Positions 34,588-44,880 of a stretch of DNA of 64,000 nucleotides are shown here, piece by piece. The translations under genes and the position numbers were made by a program. The stretch's first letter is position 1. Every line of letters begins with the position of its first letter. A model generated the notes under the pieces. That model was not told where the DNA came from. It did no database searches and saw only the letters and a list, made by a program, of their open reading frames with translations. Source of the stretch: Plasmopara viticola (lineage: Eukaryota; Oomycota; Peronosporomycetes; Peronosporales; Peronosporaceae); the NCBI GenBank assembly GCA_001695595.3, contig MBPM02000035.1:620001-684000 (forward strand), given 5' to 3'.

Positions 34588-37071
34588 ATGGCGACTCTAG
34601 CAACGTCGCCCAGACGCTCCCAGTCGGTACAGCAACTAGATGCATCAGCACTTTCGCCCATGGCGCACTCCAAGTCCGAGTCGGCACTCGCATTGCCGCA
34701 TTTGAGCGTAGTGGAAGCGTCTCGCTCCGACAAGGACCGACCGCAAGCCGTATCAAAGTCCGCGGACGCGGCTGTGGATCGACCGGTACGATCACCGCCT
34801 AATTGTTTAAAGGAAGAAACGTCACGCGCGGCCTCGTGCTCGTCGCTCTCTCGTATCGTAGACCCGGTCGATCAAATCTCTCGACGAGTGTCCGTTCCTA
34901 CCCGGGGCACCAATCCATTGCGTGGCGACAGTACCCTCAAGATCTTTCTCCCAAGCGACAATTTAGCCTTAAAAGCGATATTATCTCCAAAAACCACGGA
35001 ACAGCGTACCAGTACATCGTCGACGTTGATTGACAAGTTTTTCTTCCGTACCAACTTGTCGGTACCCACGCCAGCAGCACCCACCCCCCTCGACGACTTT
35101 CTGGACAAGAACCCCATTCTAGTCACGAATCCCCATCTTCCCCCACCACCGTTTGCCAACATGTATACGTGTGAATCGTGTCGGGACGACATTGGGTCGC
35201 TCTTGACCAAAGGCCGTCATCATTGTCGCAATTGTGGAGGTTCCTTTTGTGCCACTTGTTCGGCACACGTGCTCCCCATCCCGTACCAAGCCTACGTCAC
35301 ACGCGGCGACTTGCGGGTCTGTGATGGTTGTTTCCATCGCATCCAGAATTTCCATCATCAAGTGCAAAGCACGAGCGTCACGTGGAGTGGTCTCGATCCA
35401 CCGTCAATTCCAACGCTTGTTCGTGTCTTTGCCTTGCCCGACCACGAAGTGCCGGTCTCCATCTTTCATTGTGCCTTGTTTTTCGATACGACGCCGTACT
35501 ACGGACACCTCATCCTCACACGCAAGCGATTGTGTTTTCAAGGTTATGTCGACACGAGGAAGATTCAAGTTGCGTACGCCCACATCTTGTCGCTTGTCAA
35601 GCCGCAATTTTACTATATCAATGGAATCCAAGTCAAAACCCGCGAGAAAGAGACGTTTTTTCTCGCTGAGTTCCATGGATTGCGGGATACGTGTTTTCTG
35701 CGCCTCGATCAACTCATTCGAGCTTGCCAAGAAGCAAGGAAACTCGAGCATACCGAGTCGGGGGCGTCTCTTAGTCGAAAGGAATTGCGCCAACAAGCCC
35801 TCGATCGACGACGGTCGTCCAAGTTTCTTTCCGAACACATTGGGTCGTCCAGTGCAACGAGTGGCTCCGTCTTACCTTCGTCGTTGCCACCGTCGGAGGC
35901 GATCTCGACCGTTGGCTTTATTGATGTTGAGAACGACCATAGTGTCGGATTGACGGACTTAATGACGGACCCTCGTCCTCTTGATGATGATACGTCGACT
36001 GCAAGTGATGAAGAACCGTTCGAACCCTTGCCCGTGGATCCGTTGTTGGGCAAAATGACTTTATTATTGGATTGTGACTTGCGGGCGGACGTCAAGCGGG
36101 TGTTTGACGTGTTGTGGAATGACGGCGTGGGGCACGACTTTTTACACGCGAACCTGGCAAAAGCACGGGATATGGACATTGCCATCGAGGCGTGGCAACG
36201 TCTTGACACGCAGGACGTGTCAAAGATGAAGGCAATCGGGCACGGCTTTGTCATTTCGCAAGAAGACGACTATACACGGTACCGCACGGTCCGATCGCAA
36301 CATCCTCCCAAGACGTCGTTTCCAGGCCTTCCTCCGTACGCTGGATGTACACGCACCCAGCGCTTTCGATTGGCGAAAACGTCGCATGGAGGCGACACGT
36401 GGGATCGGTTTGTCATTACGGAATTAAATCGCATGAGCCAAATTCCCTTTAGTGATTACTTTGAAGTCGAAATGCGCTACGTGTTTTCGCGCGATGGCAA
36501 TAATTATTGTCACGTCCAAGTGGGCTTGGTCGTGAATTTCTTGAAAGCCACGTGGTTTAAATCGCAGATTAATTCATCGACTCGATCGGAATCAAAAGAA
36601 GCGATTGAAGCGTGGGCGAAACAGGCGATGGAGTGGTTGGAGTTGCATCGGGATCGGGTAATTGAGGCTCCTGTTTCGTGCCCACTTGATACCGGGTCGT
36701 CTACGGAGCAAAGCTCCGATTTAGAGGAACGTGAAGCCGAAAGTGGCAAGCAAGACGTTGATAGAGCAACTGAAAAGTTGATTTTAGAGACAAAAGAGTC
36801 GTTTCCTGATGTTGGATTGAAAGCGGTGGACGCTAGAGGTGTGGATGGGATCTTGTCACGACGCGGATTGGTACAATATTTATTGGTGGGCTTGCTCGTG
36901 TATGGATTTGTCCTTTTACGTGGCTATCAATTGCATCTGTACCAAGTCAGTGAGACGACAATGAAAGTGCTGGAACAAGTGCAAGAACAGCAAGCGGCGA
37001 TGCAGACACAATTGGAGATGATGCAACAGAGGTGGGAAAGGCTGAGCCATGAATTCGAGACCGTCGAGTGA
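34588..37071 (+). CDS. FYVE-GRAM-VASt domain membrane protein (Aster/LAM-like)
   Basis: 827 residues from the first ATG (34,588). A Ser/Pro-rich N-terminus precedes a FYVE zinc finger (about residues 192-252: CESC, GRHHCRNCGGSFCATC, RVCDGC), which normally binds PI3P. A PH-like GRAM domain follows (about 284-380), then a VASt/START-like domain (about 490-690), a single membrane segment (about 760-782, YLLVGLLVYGFVLL) and a C-terminal coiled coil (790-827). GRAM plus VASt plus one C-terminal membrane helix is the layout of Aster/Lam sterol-transfer proteins at ER contact sites. The FYVE addition suggests an endosome contact. The ligand is inferred, not shown. It ends 84 bp before the stop of the convergent P450 gene. 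Confidence 0.88.
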   Translation: MATLATSPRRSQSVQQLDASALSPMAHSKSESALALPHLSVVEASRSDKDRPQAVSKSADAAVDRPVRSPPNCLKEETSRAASCSSLSRIVDPVDQISRRVSVPTRGTNPLRGDSTLKIFLPSDNLALKAILSPKTTEQRTSTSSTLIDKFFFRTNLSVPTPAAPTPLDDFLDKNPILVTNPHLPPPPFANMYTCESCRDDIGSLLTKGRHHCRNCGGSFCATCSAHVLPIPYQAYVTRGDLRVCDGCFHRIQNFHHQVQSTSVTWSGLDPPSIPTLVRVFALPDHEVPVSIFHCALFFDTTPYYGHLILTRKRLCFQGYVDTRKIQVAYAHILSLVKPQFYYINGIQVKTREKETFFLAEFHGLRDTCFLRLDQLIRACQEARKLEHTESGASLSRKELRQQALDRRRSSKFLSEHIGSSSATSGSVLPSSLPPSEAISTVGFIDVENDHSVGLTDLMTDPRPLDDDTSTASDEEPFEPLPVDPLLGKMTLLLDCDLRADVKRVFDVLWNDGVGHDFLHANLAKARDMDIAIEAWQRLDTQDVSKMKAIGHGFVISQEDDYTRYRTVRSQHPPKTSFPGLPPYAGCTRTQRFRLAKTSHGGDTWDRFVITELNRMSQIPFSDYFEVEMRYVFSRDGNNYCHVQVGLVVNFLKATWFKSQINSSTRSESKEAIEAWAKQAMEWLELHRDRVIEAPVSCPLDTGSSTEQSSDLEEREAESGKQDVDRATEKLILETKESFPDVGLKAVDARGVDGILSRRGLVQYLLVGLLVYGFVLLRGYQLHLYQVSETTMKVLEQVQEQQAAMQTQLEMMQQRWERLSHEFETVE

Positions 37072-37155
37072 ATCTTTGAATTTGAAAATAGAAATAGAAA
37101 CCGATTAAGGAAAAGGACAAAAAGAATAGGTTTTGGTAGGTTTTTTAGAAATGAC

Positions 37156-38703
37156 TTACTTGTCTTTTCGTACTTTTACGCGAATTTGGTCCCGACCCGC
37201 TTGGTTGTCCTGGTCGTACATTTCCAGGTGCAATGAGGTTACTACGGCTATAACGACAGTCTTCATCTCCTTGAGAGCAATCGTCGTCCCCACACAAGCT
37301 CGTGGTCCTCCCGAGAAGGCATGGAATTTATAGCTCGAGACTGGGCGCAGTTTGCCACTCGCGCGGTCAATCCAACGTTGAGGTTGAAAGTGGCCACTCG
37401 TGGGACCCCAGACGTCGTTTCGTCGGGCCAGTGTATACAGATCCAGTCCCACTTCCGTGCCCTTGGCTATGAACGTATTGTCACTAAGGATTGTATTACA
37501 TATCGCTTGACGTCGAAGGAACGGAGTGATGGGGTACAAGCGTAGGGTCTCCTTAATCACGGCTTCAAGACGCGCGACCGAATGCAGGTCGTCGTCTCTT
37601 TCTCTTGCGAGTCGTAGCTCGCGCACGAGCTTGTCTTGCTCCTCTGGATGGTGTGCGAGACATTGCAGACACTTTGCTAACGTAATTGCCGTAGCATCGC
37701 GTGCTGCCACTACTAGATTTAGGACGAACTGCGCTAGAAACGCAACGTGGTGAGCGCCCTTGCTCATGCCCTTTTGACTCGAAACGAGGTCGAGAATGTT
37801 GGTCGATCCTTTACTGATTGATGTAAATCCTTTCCTTTTCGTTGTCTTGACCGCATTGAATGCAACCGCCTTCACGACATTGACGCTACGCCGGAGAGCG
37901 GCTTCGTTCCCGACGTTAAACAAACGCTCGAGTTTCCGCGTCATGACAGCACGCATTGCTCGTTCCGCGATGCATTTTGCAATGTCATCAAGCGCTTGAT
38001 TCACCGCACGAGCTTGTCCGAACGTTTCGAGTTGCGAGCCGAAACCGAGTTCAAAAAACACGTTTGTGGCGAATTGACGCATTAAGGTTGTCACCTCCAA
38101 TGCATGTCCTCCAGCTGAAGTTTCCGCCATATCGACGAGCGTCCTTAGGAGCGAATTAAGGTGTTGGTCGACGAGCTTAGACGTTTGTTGACGCAAAAGT
38201 GGCGAGGTTACGACAATCGTTGCAAGTCGACGCTGCGTCTTGGCAGACGGACGTAGGTGTTGGGTACCCACGCCTGCATTAGCTTGACCATGCACATCAT
38301 GCACGAGCCCCTCGGTCTCACACTCGACACTTTTGAATTGCGCTACTAACGTTCGTTGAATCTCTTCGAAGGCATTCGGTGAGCTTACCACCAACACATC
38401 AGGACGTCCGGAGCGCTGCAATAGCCACGGGTTGCCACTAAATTGCAACGACATGGTGAGCATCCATTCTTGAAACGCTGTCGAGCCTTCAGTAGGTTGT
38501 TCCACTGTCAGTTGAACTCGATTAAGCGTCGAAGGTGAGGATCGATGCGATAAAGGGTGATTTCCACAAGGAGGTTTTGGAATGCTTGTCCAGCTCAATC
38601 GTCGTCGTCGACTTTGACGCATGGCCCAGAAAATAACAAGCGCTAGCAATGAACCGGGTGCAATCGAAACCAGTTTACTAGAGTTTAAAAGGCTGGGAAA
38701 CAT
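37156..38703 (-). CDS. Cytochrome P450 monooxygenase
   Basis: 515 residues from the ATG at 38,703; the open frame extends to 38,751 without another ATG. An N-terminal membrane anchor (about residues 11-28) is followed by an Arg-rich stop-transfer stretch (RQSRRRRR). P450 signatures are the I-helix AARDAT (about 333), the K-helix ETLR (385-388), the FQPQRW segment (about 440) and the heme loop FSGGPRACVG with the ligand Cys at about 470. The overall look (RDATA, QPQRW, late FHAFSGGPRxC) resembles CYP52/86-type fatty-acid hydroxylases, but the substrate is inferred. It is convergent with the FYVE gene and divergent from the methyltransferase gene, 334 bp away. Confidence 0.93.
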   Translation of the reverse strand: MFPSLLNSSKLVSIAPGSLLALVIFWAMRQSRRRRLSWTSIPKPPCGNHPLSHRSSPSTLNRVQLTVEQPTEGSTAFQEWMLTMSLQFSGNPWLLQRSGRPDVLVVSSPNAFEEIQRTLVAQFKSVECETEGLVHDVHGQANAGVGTQHLRPSAKTQRRLATIVVTSPLLRQQTSKLVDQHLNSLLRTLVDMAETSAGGHALEVTTLMRQFATNVFFELGFGSQLETFGQARAVNQALDDIAKCIAERAMRAVMTRKLERLFNVGNEAALRRSVNVVKAVAFNAVKTTKRKGFTSISKGSTNILDLVSSQKGMSKGAHHVAFLAQFVLNLVVAARDATAITLAKCLQCLAHHPEEQDKLVRELRLARERDDDLHSVARLEAVIKETLRLYPITPFLRRQAICNTILSDNTFIAKGTEVGLDLYTLARRNDVWGPTSGHFQPQRWIDRASGKLRPVSSYKFHAFSGGPRACVGTTIALKEMKTVVIAVVTSLHLEMYDQDNQAGRDQIRVKVRKDK

Positions 38704-39037
38704 CTTGGGACAATTGCAACGTAGAGTGTCGTTGTCGATAGCAAAGGACAAGGAGTGCAGCTAAATGTTGCAAGCAGGGCGGGCCGTTATAATGTTACCG
38801 ACGTTACATTACAAGAAACTCATTGTCCACCTGTTGCATAAAGTATAATAGTTGTGCGACGTGTGTAAGACCTTGTCGTCCTATAGCTTGGATAAAAAGA
38901 TAGCACCAATCATTACCGTACGCTTTACTTGTCTAATACAAGTAATACGAACAAAGAGCTAACGCTGCTCGTCCACATGTCTGTTGTTGGCAACGACGCC
39001 ACGGCTGCAATAAGAGAGAGAGGTACTAGTGGGTACA
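38704..39037. promoter_or_regulatory. Divergent intergenic region between P450 and methyltransferase genes
   Basis: 334 bp separate two ATGs pointing away from each other, so both promoters must lie here. No specific motif was identified with confidence. Confidence 0.5.
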
Positions 39038-40288
39038 ATGGTAGCTGTCCAACCTTGTCACTACGTTGTGCTCACGCTTGGTGACGGCAATTTCTCGTAT
39101 TCCTTGGCGCTCGCCAAGCAGCACAAGAGTCGAGGAGGCGAGACGGCATGTCACTTGGTTGCTACGTCTTATGACAGCTACGACGAAGTGGTGGCCAAGT
39201 ATCCCGAATTTCAACGCATTCGAACGCAGTTACTAGCGATGGGAGCTGTCGTATTGCATCGCGTGGACGCTACAAACATTCGCGAGTCGCTCATCGCGGC
39301 GGGTGCAAAGCAGCTCCTGTTTGACGCGATTGTGTTTAATCACCCGCATTGTGGCGAGGAGAATGTCTGGCGTCATCAAAGTCTCTTGTCGCACTTTTAC
39401 ACTTCGGCATTAGACGTGTTAACGGACGCTGAAGAGGACCCTGAGAGCGGCATTCGATTGACACTGGCCGAAGGGCAGCCCGAACGTTGGCAGGCCGTGG
39501 AACGAGGAGTCCAAGCAGGATTACGACTCGTGCGACAGATTGAGGATGTCGATCAGGATGACGTGTTTGGACTCGCATATGATCGCAAACGGCATCAAAA
39601 TGGCAAGTCTTTTCATCAAGTGACAGTGCATGGCGAGAGGAAGAAACAAACCAGTACATTGTTTCTGTTCCGACGTCAATGTGCTTCAATGGGTACAATT
39701 CCGAAAGTATCCAATTTGCCCAAAGGAGACCAACCAACAATTGTCGTGTCTCGCAAGCGCAAAGCAGAGAGCGATTTGATGCTTGAGTTCGCATGCACTC
39801 AGTGCGAGAGGAGGTTCAAGTCTGCGCAGGGACTAAGAACGCACGTTCATATGGTCCACGAGCTGGAAGGTGGAAAGACTGAAAAGGTGGCGCTCTTGTG
39901 CGCTTTGTGTGATCGCACGTTTAAACAGGAAGATGCTCGAAGACAGCACGAGCTGGCCAAACACGGAAAGGATCCATTGATCAAACCGGATTGGTGCGAC
40001 AAGCAACCGATTGCCAAAACTGTGCCTACACCTGCAACTCTACCGGCTGTAGCCGCCGTGAGAGAAGTAGTAACCACGTGGAAGTCGAAGAAATGTGCGA
40101 TTTGCCACTTTTCCTTTCATACGACTGAGGATTTTGACCAACATTGGCGAGAATTGCAGCCACGAGTTGCGGCTAAGCGAAAGTGTGTGACGTGTAGTCG
40201 CGAATTTGACGAAGATCGGGCCTTGCGTCAGCACCAGAACTTTTGTAGCGAGACAGGAGGCAAGAACGCGCCGATCGTAGAGATATAA
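39038..40288 (+). CDS. BMT5-type (DUF2431) rRNA uridine methyltransferase with C2H2 zinc fingers
   Basis: 416 residues from the ATG at 39,038; the upstream GTG is not needed. Residues about 8-205 form the BMT5/DUF2431 Rossmann domain: the LTLGDGNFSYSLALA SAM loop, TSYDSYDEVVAKYP and the FNHPHCGEEN motif. In yeast this family methylates a uridine (N3) of 25S rRNA. The C-terminal half carries four C2H2-like fingers (CTQCERRFKSAQGLRTHVHMVH, CALCDRTFKQ, CAICHFSFHT, CVTCSREFDE). The fingers could bind rRNA or pre-ribosomes. The enzyme class is well supported; the exact target base is inferred. Confidence 0.9.
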   Translation: MVAVQPCHYVVLTLGDGNFSYSLALAKQHKSRGGETACHLVATSYDSYDEVVAKYPEFQRIRTQLLAMGAVVLHRVDATNIRESLIAAGAKQLLFDAIVFNHPHCGEENVWRHQSLLSHFYTSALDVLTDAEEDPESGIRLTLAEGQPERWQAVERGVQAGLRLVRQIEDVDQDDVFGLAYDRKRHQNGKSFHQVTVHGERKKQTSTLFLFRRQCASMGTIPKVSNLPKGDQPTIVVSRKRKAESDLMLEFACTQCERRFKSAQGLRTHVHMVHELEGGKTEKVALLCALCDRTFKQEDARRQHELAKHGKDPLIKPDWCDKQPIAKTVPTPATLPAVAAVREVVTTWKSKKCAICHFSFHTTEDFDQHWRELQPRVAAKRKCVTCSREFDEDRALRQHQNFCSETGGKNAPIVEI

Positions 40289-40413
40289 TTTATGCGCATG
40301 GAAAAGAAATTATCGAGCTTTGTGGAATGTACAAAACATATATTTATGTACCGGTAGTGTGTTGCGAACGTGAGTTCGGTAAGGATGCCCCGATTGGTTG
40401 AAACTCATTCGGT

Positions 40414-41022
40414 ATGAAGGTAACCACGGCGCTAGCGGCGCTGTGTGTAGCGCTTCAGGCGCCTTGTATAGGCAGTGAAAGCACACCGAGTAATCTCAAT
40501 AATCGGCACTTGCGTCACGAGCACGACTCTAACACTCCGCTGCAAAGACGTGACGAGGCACTGGTGCCCGCCCACCGCGTGTACGACCCCGTGTCGGGAC
40601 TGGCGTGCTCGTTAGTGGGGAAGTGCATGGTATGTCCAACGTCTGAGAAGGATGAGAGCTATTGCCGAGAAACGGGGTACCGCCAAGAGTTGGACTGCCC
40701 TCGCGTGGAGGACGATGTGGTACACACAAAGTCCGTCAACCAGCGAACGACGCGATTCAGGCCGTGCTCCTTTGCTCAACCCGCACGACCCGGCGTTGCA
40801 TTTGTGAAATTTGAGGTTGGAGACCTGCGGACTTTATTGCAAATGTTGTAACTTTGACAAGATTGTGCTGCGTTTTTTTAGGCGATTGTGGCCGTCGTAT
40901 TGGCCGTGTCGGTGATGTTGCTTCGACGTGAACGAAGGAAATATATGAGTGCCTTTGACTTGCGAAAGGACCCGCGACAACGTGTAGGATTGTTGGGGGC
41001 AAGCATGAAAGACTCTACGTAA
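40414..41022 (+). CDS. JTB-like type I membrane protein (two exons)
   Basis: Exon 1 is 40,414-40,815, the intron 40,816-40,881 (GT...TTTTTTTAG, 66 nt, phase 0) and exon 2 40,882-41,022; 180 residues. A signal peptide (about 1-20) precedes a Cys-rich luminal part (CSLVGKCMVC, YCRETGYRQELDC), a membrane helix encoded by exon 2 (AIVAVVLAVSVMLL) and a basic cytosolic tail. The Cys pattern, with C-x2-C then C-x2-TGY-x5-C, is that of the JTB (jumping translocation breakpoint) family. Without splicing the frame would stop at 40,851 and lose the helix, which supports the intron. It is convergent with the next gene, stops 28 bp apart. Confidence 0.82.
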
Positions 41023-41050
41023 TTATAGTGCAATTCACAGTATTCTTTGC

Positions 41051-41674
41051 CTACTTCATTCCTCGCTTCATCCCTCGAGCTGCCGTCTTCTGCTTTTCGG
41101 TCTTTTTCTTCTCCCGCTCAAGGCGCTCGGCACGCTTTTTAAAGATGCCAGAGAGCTTGGGCATGATGGGCGGAGCGTCGACACGCTCCCCAAAGCGGAC
41201 TGGCGCGGCGTCTTCGAAATAATCCTTTCTAGTGTCGCCAGTGGACTGGTAGTCGCGCTCGTAGCGCTCTTGCTCCGTCATCTTTTTCTCGCGCGCCTTT
41301 AGCTTCTTTTTCGCCAAAAACATCTTGCGCTTCTCGGTACTCCGTCGACCTTGCTTGGCCGCGTCGTAAATAACCCGCTTGACTTCGGTACTGATGCGTT
41401 TATTAAAGTCACGCATCGACTCGCCTTCTTGGATCGAGCCAATCTGCAATTGTTGCTTCTTTTTGACTGGTGTGCCGTCGCCGTCGACCGCAGACGTACG
41501 CAGGACGTACTGCTCCATGGACTTCTCGCTCAGCACTTTGCGCCGACGTTTCTTGGAACGCTTGGACTGAGTAGGTGGCAAGTCGTACGCTTTCTCCTGC
41601 TTGCCATTGTCCCGTTTCCCCTTGAAAAACGGATCGCATTGCTTCAGCTTCCGCTTGGCACTCACGCGGCCCAT
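41051..41674 (-). CDS. CCDC137-like lysine-rich nuclear/nucleolar protein
   Basis: 207 residues from the ATG at 41,674 (MGRVSAKRKLKQCDPFFKGK); the open frame upstream has no ATG. The protein is very rich in Lys/Arg, with nuclear-type basic clusters (SKRSKKRRRK) and a C-terminal coiled coil. The order GES-x-R-DFNKRI then PVRFGERVDAPP follows the conserved segments of the CCDC137 family. A nucleolar or ribosome-biogenesis role is likely by composition, but the function is poorly defined. It lies 258 bp downstream of the large minus-strand gene. Confidence 0.75.
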   Translation of the reverse strand: MGRVSAKRKLKQCDPFFKGKRDNGKQEKAYDLPPTQSKRSKKRRRKVLSEKSMEQYVLRTSAVDGDGTPVKKKQQLQIGSIQEGESMRDFNKRISTEVKRVIYDAAKQGRRSTEKRKMFLAKKKLKAREKKMTEQERYERDYQSTGDTRKDYFEDAAPVRFGERVDAPPIMPKLSGIFKKRAERLEREKKKTEKQKTAARGMKRGMK

Positions 41675-41932
41675 TGGGAAAGTGATACACTGACTGGGCA
41701 GCGCCCCATCTCTCTCTACACTGACTAATACGGAAAGGTTCCTATAATGGAACACTTACAAGTTACTCAAAGTATAAAATCTCTTTAAAATTATAGCAAT
41801 GTATTCAATTTTTGCAAAAAAAAACAAGAAATCCAATGTCACAGGTCAAAGCATTGCAGCAATTGTATTGCGTCCCCAGAACCCCTACAAGCAGATATGA
41901 CAGGAGATACAACGTCCCAGGCCTTGCCCACG

Positions 41933-44880
41933 TCACAGGTTTTTCGTATACTGCTGCGAGATTTGCGACCGCATTTCCCACGACGACGGCGATTTGAAGT
42001 ACTTGCGCATGTCCATCTCGGTCGGGTGCGTCGTCGACGTCGCGACGGCCACGGGGGCCAAACTCGCTTCCACAATCGTCCGGAGCTGCAACATGGTGGT
42101 CGAAAAGACGGAAAAGTATATGGTGATCCGCGTCCGCAGGCGCTTCGACGGCCCGTTTCGACGCCTCGGCTCTTCTTCCGGTTCTTCCGGCAAAGCTTCC
42201 ATCTCGTCCTCGTCCTCTTCTTCGTCATTCACCACGCCTTGGACACCATGGGCATCGGGCCACCGCATGAATTGAATGGCCACGGCACTGCCATTCGCAT
42301 CGTCAATGCCACGGACACGCCACGCGCGGTACGCAATCAACGCCCGCGTGCGCGACCAGCCAAAGGGAAAGTAATCGTGGGGCATCACGACCGTGGGCTC
42401 GGGCTGATCCAAGTGCACGAGAAACACGGCGTCGGCCGAGATCAGACTGTTGGGCAGCGACAACGTCATGGTCGTCTCCGTCTCTGTCACGTGCAGCGTC
42501 TTGGTCGTGTGGGCATGAATGCATCGCGCGAGCCACGAGAGCGACGACGCGGCCGTGGCCGAACGGACCGACGCCACGCGTTGGGGCGGTTGCAAATGCT
42601 GATCGTCCAATTCCCCTTGCCGGTTCCATTCCCCCGTCAAGCCCGTTGCGCCCGTCAACGCGGCTTTGCGTAACGAAGCCGCGACTTGCACGTCGTCGGG
42701 CGACGGGACCGCGTCGTGGATCGCGTGGTAATAGTCGGCAAAGACGTGCAAATACGGCAACGGCCGCACGGCGCCTTCTTCGCGATCGCCGGCTTGTGCC
42801 TGCGTATCCGGATCGAGGACGACCCACCACGGTTCGTGGACCAACCACGGTTCACACGATTTCAAGAGCTCATAGAGGTTCCACTCGCTGGCATTGGCCG
42901 CTAGGTCAGCCTTGCAACGGGGCAAGCGCGCCACTTGCGCTTCCACGGCCTCTGTCAACAAGTCGACGAGCTGTTGGTACGCGGCGAGAATGCCGCGGCC
43001 GGCTTGGGCACAATCCCGAAGCTTCTGTCGCATGTCTTCCAACACGCCCGACGCCACGAGCGCCGTACAAACCGTCACGAGGTTCGAGCAGAGCTGCAAG
43101 AGCTTCGACTTGCTCAATGGTACCAACACGAGGGTACATTTCGTCGGCACGGGTCCCACGGGTACCGGCGGCGTAATCATTTCAAACGAATGGCGAATGA
43201 CTTTTGGCGAGGCGGGTTTGGCCACCTCTTCAAACCGATGAATGCGCTTCACGATCGTCAAGGCCAATTGCAAGATCCGGGCCCGTTGGTACAAGGCACT
43301 GTCGGTCGGAACCGGTGCCACTACCGCTTTCGCCCCCGGCGACGAGATCGGCGACAAGGTCGGATGGATCTTTTCCGACGCTTCGATCGCGGCCGTAATG
43401 GCCTTGTCCGAGTCGGTCGACCGATTGCGTTTCCGGTTGAGATAGCTCTCGGAAGCGACCGTGGACGGCAATTGCATCATAGTCAGTCCCTTTCCTTCGC
43501 CCGCTTTTGTTTGCCAACTACTCGACCACGTGTCCCGTCGGACAAAGGGATACGGTCGGGCCGACGTGGAAGCATAGGGATGCAAGGCGCCACTTGTCCA
43601 TCCCATGGCACTGGACAAAGGGGCACTTGCTGTGTGGGGAAATGGCGTTGGACTCTCGAGGCGCAAGTGCATCATGCCGGTAATGGGCGTGAGCACGGGC
43701 ATGGGGCGTTGCTGGCTCACGGGCATGGGAAGCGCGGCAAGCGACGACCGCCGACTGTGGTACGGTCGGTCGGTGGTCGGATCGGTTAATACCGGTAACG
43801 ACGGCATGGAAAACCGGGTGGCATTCACCGGTAAGGGATGAGTTGCCGCAAGCGACGTGGGTTGCGAAGACTGGTGCGATTGATGCCGAGGGAACGAGAC
43901 TGTCGAGAAATAGTCCGTCTTGAGGGACGCCGAGCGCGTGAGACGCTTTCGTTCCCGACGCGCGGGATCGGGAGGGGCCAGGAAGCCACTGGGTGGACAC
44001 TGGGTGTACAGGATGGACGACGCCACTGGTTTGTGGCCACTTGCCAAGAAAAGGTCCATATTTGCTGCATTTTGTGGCCCATCCCTTCCAGGTGTGGCGG
44101 GTGGCAACACATGGGGAGGCAACAAAGTCCCCGCTGGCGATCGAAACGTCTTTCGTGCTTTGCGACTGGAAGAAATGCGAAACGCCGGCGAGGCCAAGGA
44201 CGCCACACACGTCAATGTCGCGGCCTTGCCACGGGCTTCAAACACATAGACTTTAAACACGTGCAAATTTTTGCAATTCAACCGAGACGATTGCCAGCCA
44301 TAATGCCACGATTGGCGATTGCCATTGAGTAAAAAACACGTCCCCGCAGTGGTCCCATTGGGGACAGCCGAGCCACGGAACCACTGCCCAAATGGCTGGT
44401 CTGGCATCTTGACGTCATCGAAAAGCTCTTGACGCGCATAGTCGTGGCCAACGACGAGGCTCCCGTGTCTTTGCTTCGTGTCGACGGGTGCGTCGCTTTT
44501 GACTGGCTGTTGTTTGGCCACTTCTTCAAACCGACCAAGTACCAATTGGCAATTGGGTACCAAGCACTCGATCACAAGGCCCGAGCCACAAAAACTTTTC
44601 GGATTGTGGCCGCCGCAACAATGGGGAAAACACCGCAAATTCTTGTGCCCACTGGCTTTGTTGCTTCTGCTCGCGCGTCAAATAAGGGCAAATGAGACCC
44701 AAAACCAAAAAAATGGGTAAACCCGCAGCCCGCGTACCTTAAATACTCGCTCGTAAAAAGCTGCTTGTCACACTGCGTGTGGAGAAAGCGGCACGTGGCG
44801 ACCTTGTCCCGCACGTCCGAGCGCGGCGTGCCCGCGTGGTAAGCATGGGACCGTGCGTCTTGCATCCACTGCGAGGCCAT
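41933..44880 (-). CDS. Large unrecognised protein with Cys/His N-terminal region (two exons)
   Basis: Exon 1 runs from the ATG at 44,880 to 44,738, the intron is 44,667-44,737 (GTACGC...GAGCAG, 71 nt) and exon 2 is 41,933-44,666; about 958 residues. The splice joins the frames so that TSEYLR leads into a Cys/His cluster (NLRCFPHCCGGHNPKSFC), which may bind zinc. Next is a conserved-looking block (FLLNGNRQSWHYGWQSSRL). A long Ser/Pro-rich linker is followed by a helical C-terminal half with an acidic run (NDEEEDEDEMEALPEEPEEE) and a beta-rich segment that could be START-like. I do not recognise the family. Exon 1 has its own ATG but an earlier exon is possible. The many open frames on the other strand are shadows. 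Confidence 0.72.

Noticed and set aside
38704..38751. Upstream extension of the P450 (and similar GTG/TTG extensions of 34,579, 39,029, 41,755, 58,160)
   Set aside because: These open frames begin at non-ATG codons; a eukaryotic start at the first in-frame ATG gives the expected domain layout in each case.
41897..43789. Long plus-strand open frames such as 41,897-42,673 and 42,935-43,789
   Set aside because: They lie antisense to the 41,933-44,880 gene, are rich in Arg/Gly/His as expected for the complement of GC-rich codons, and show no domain.
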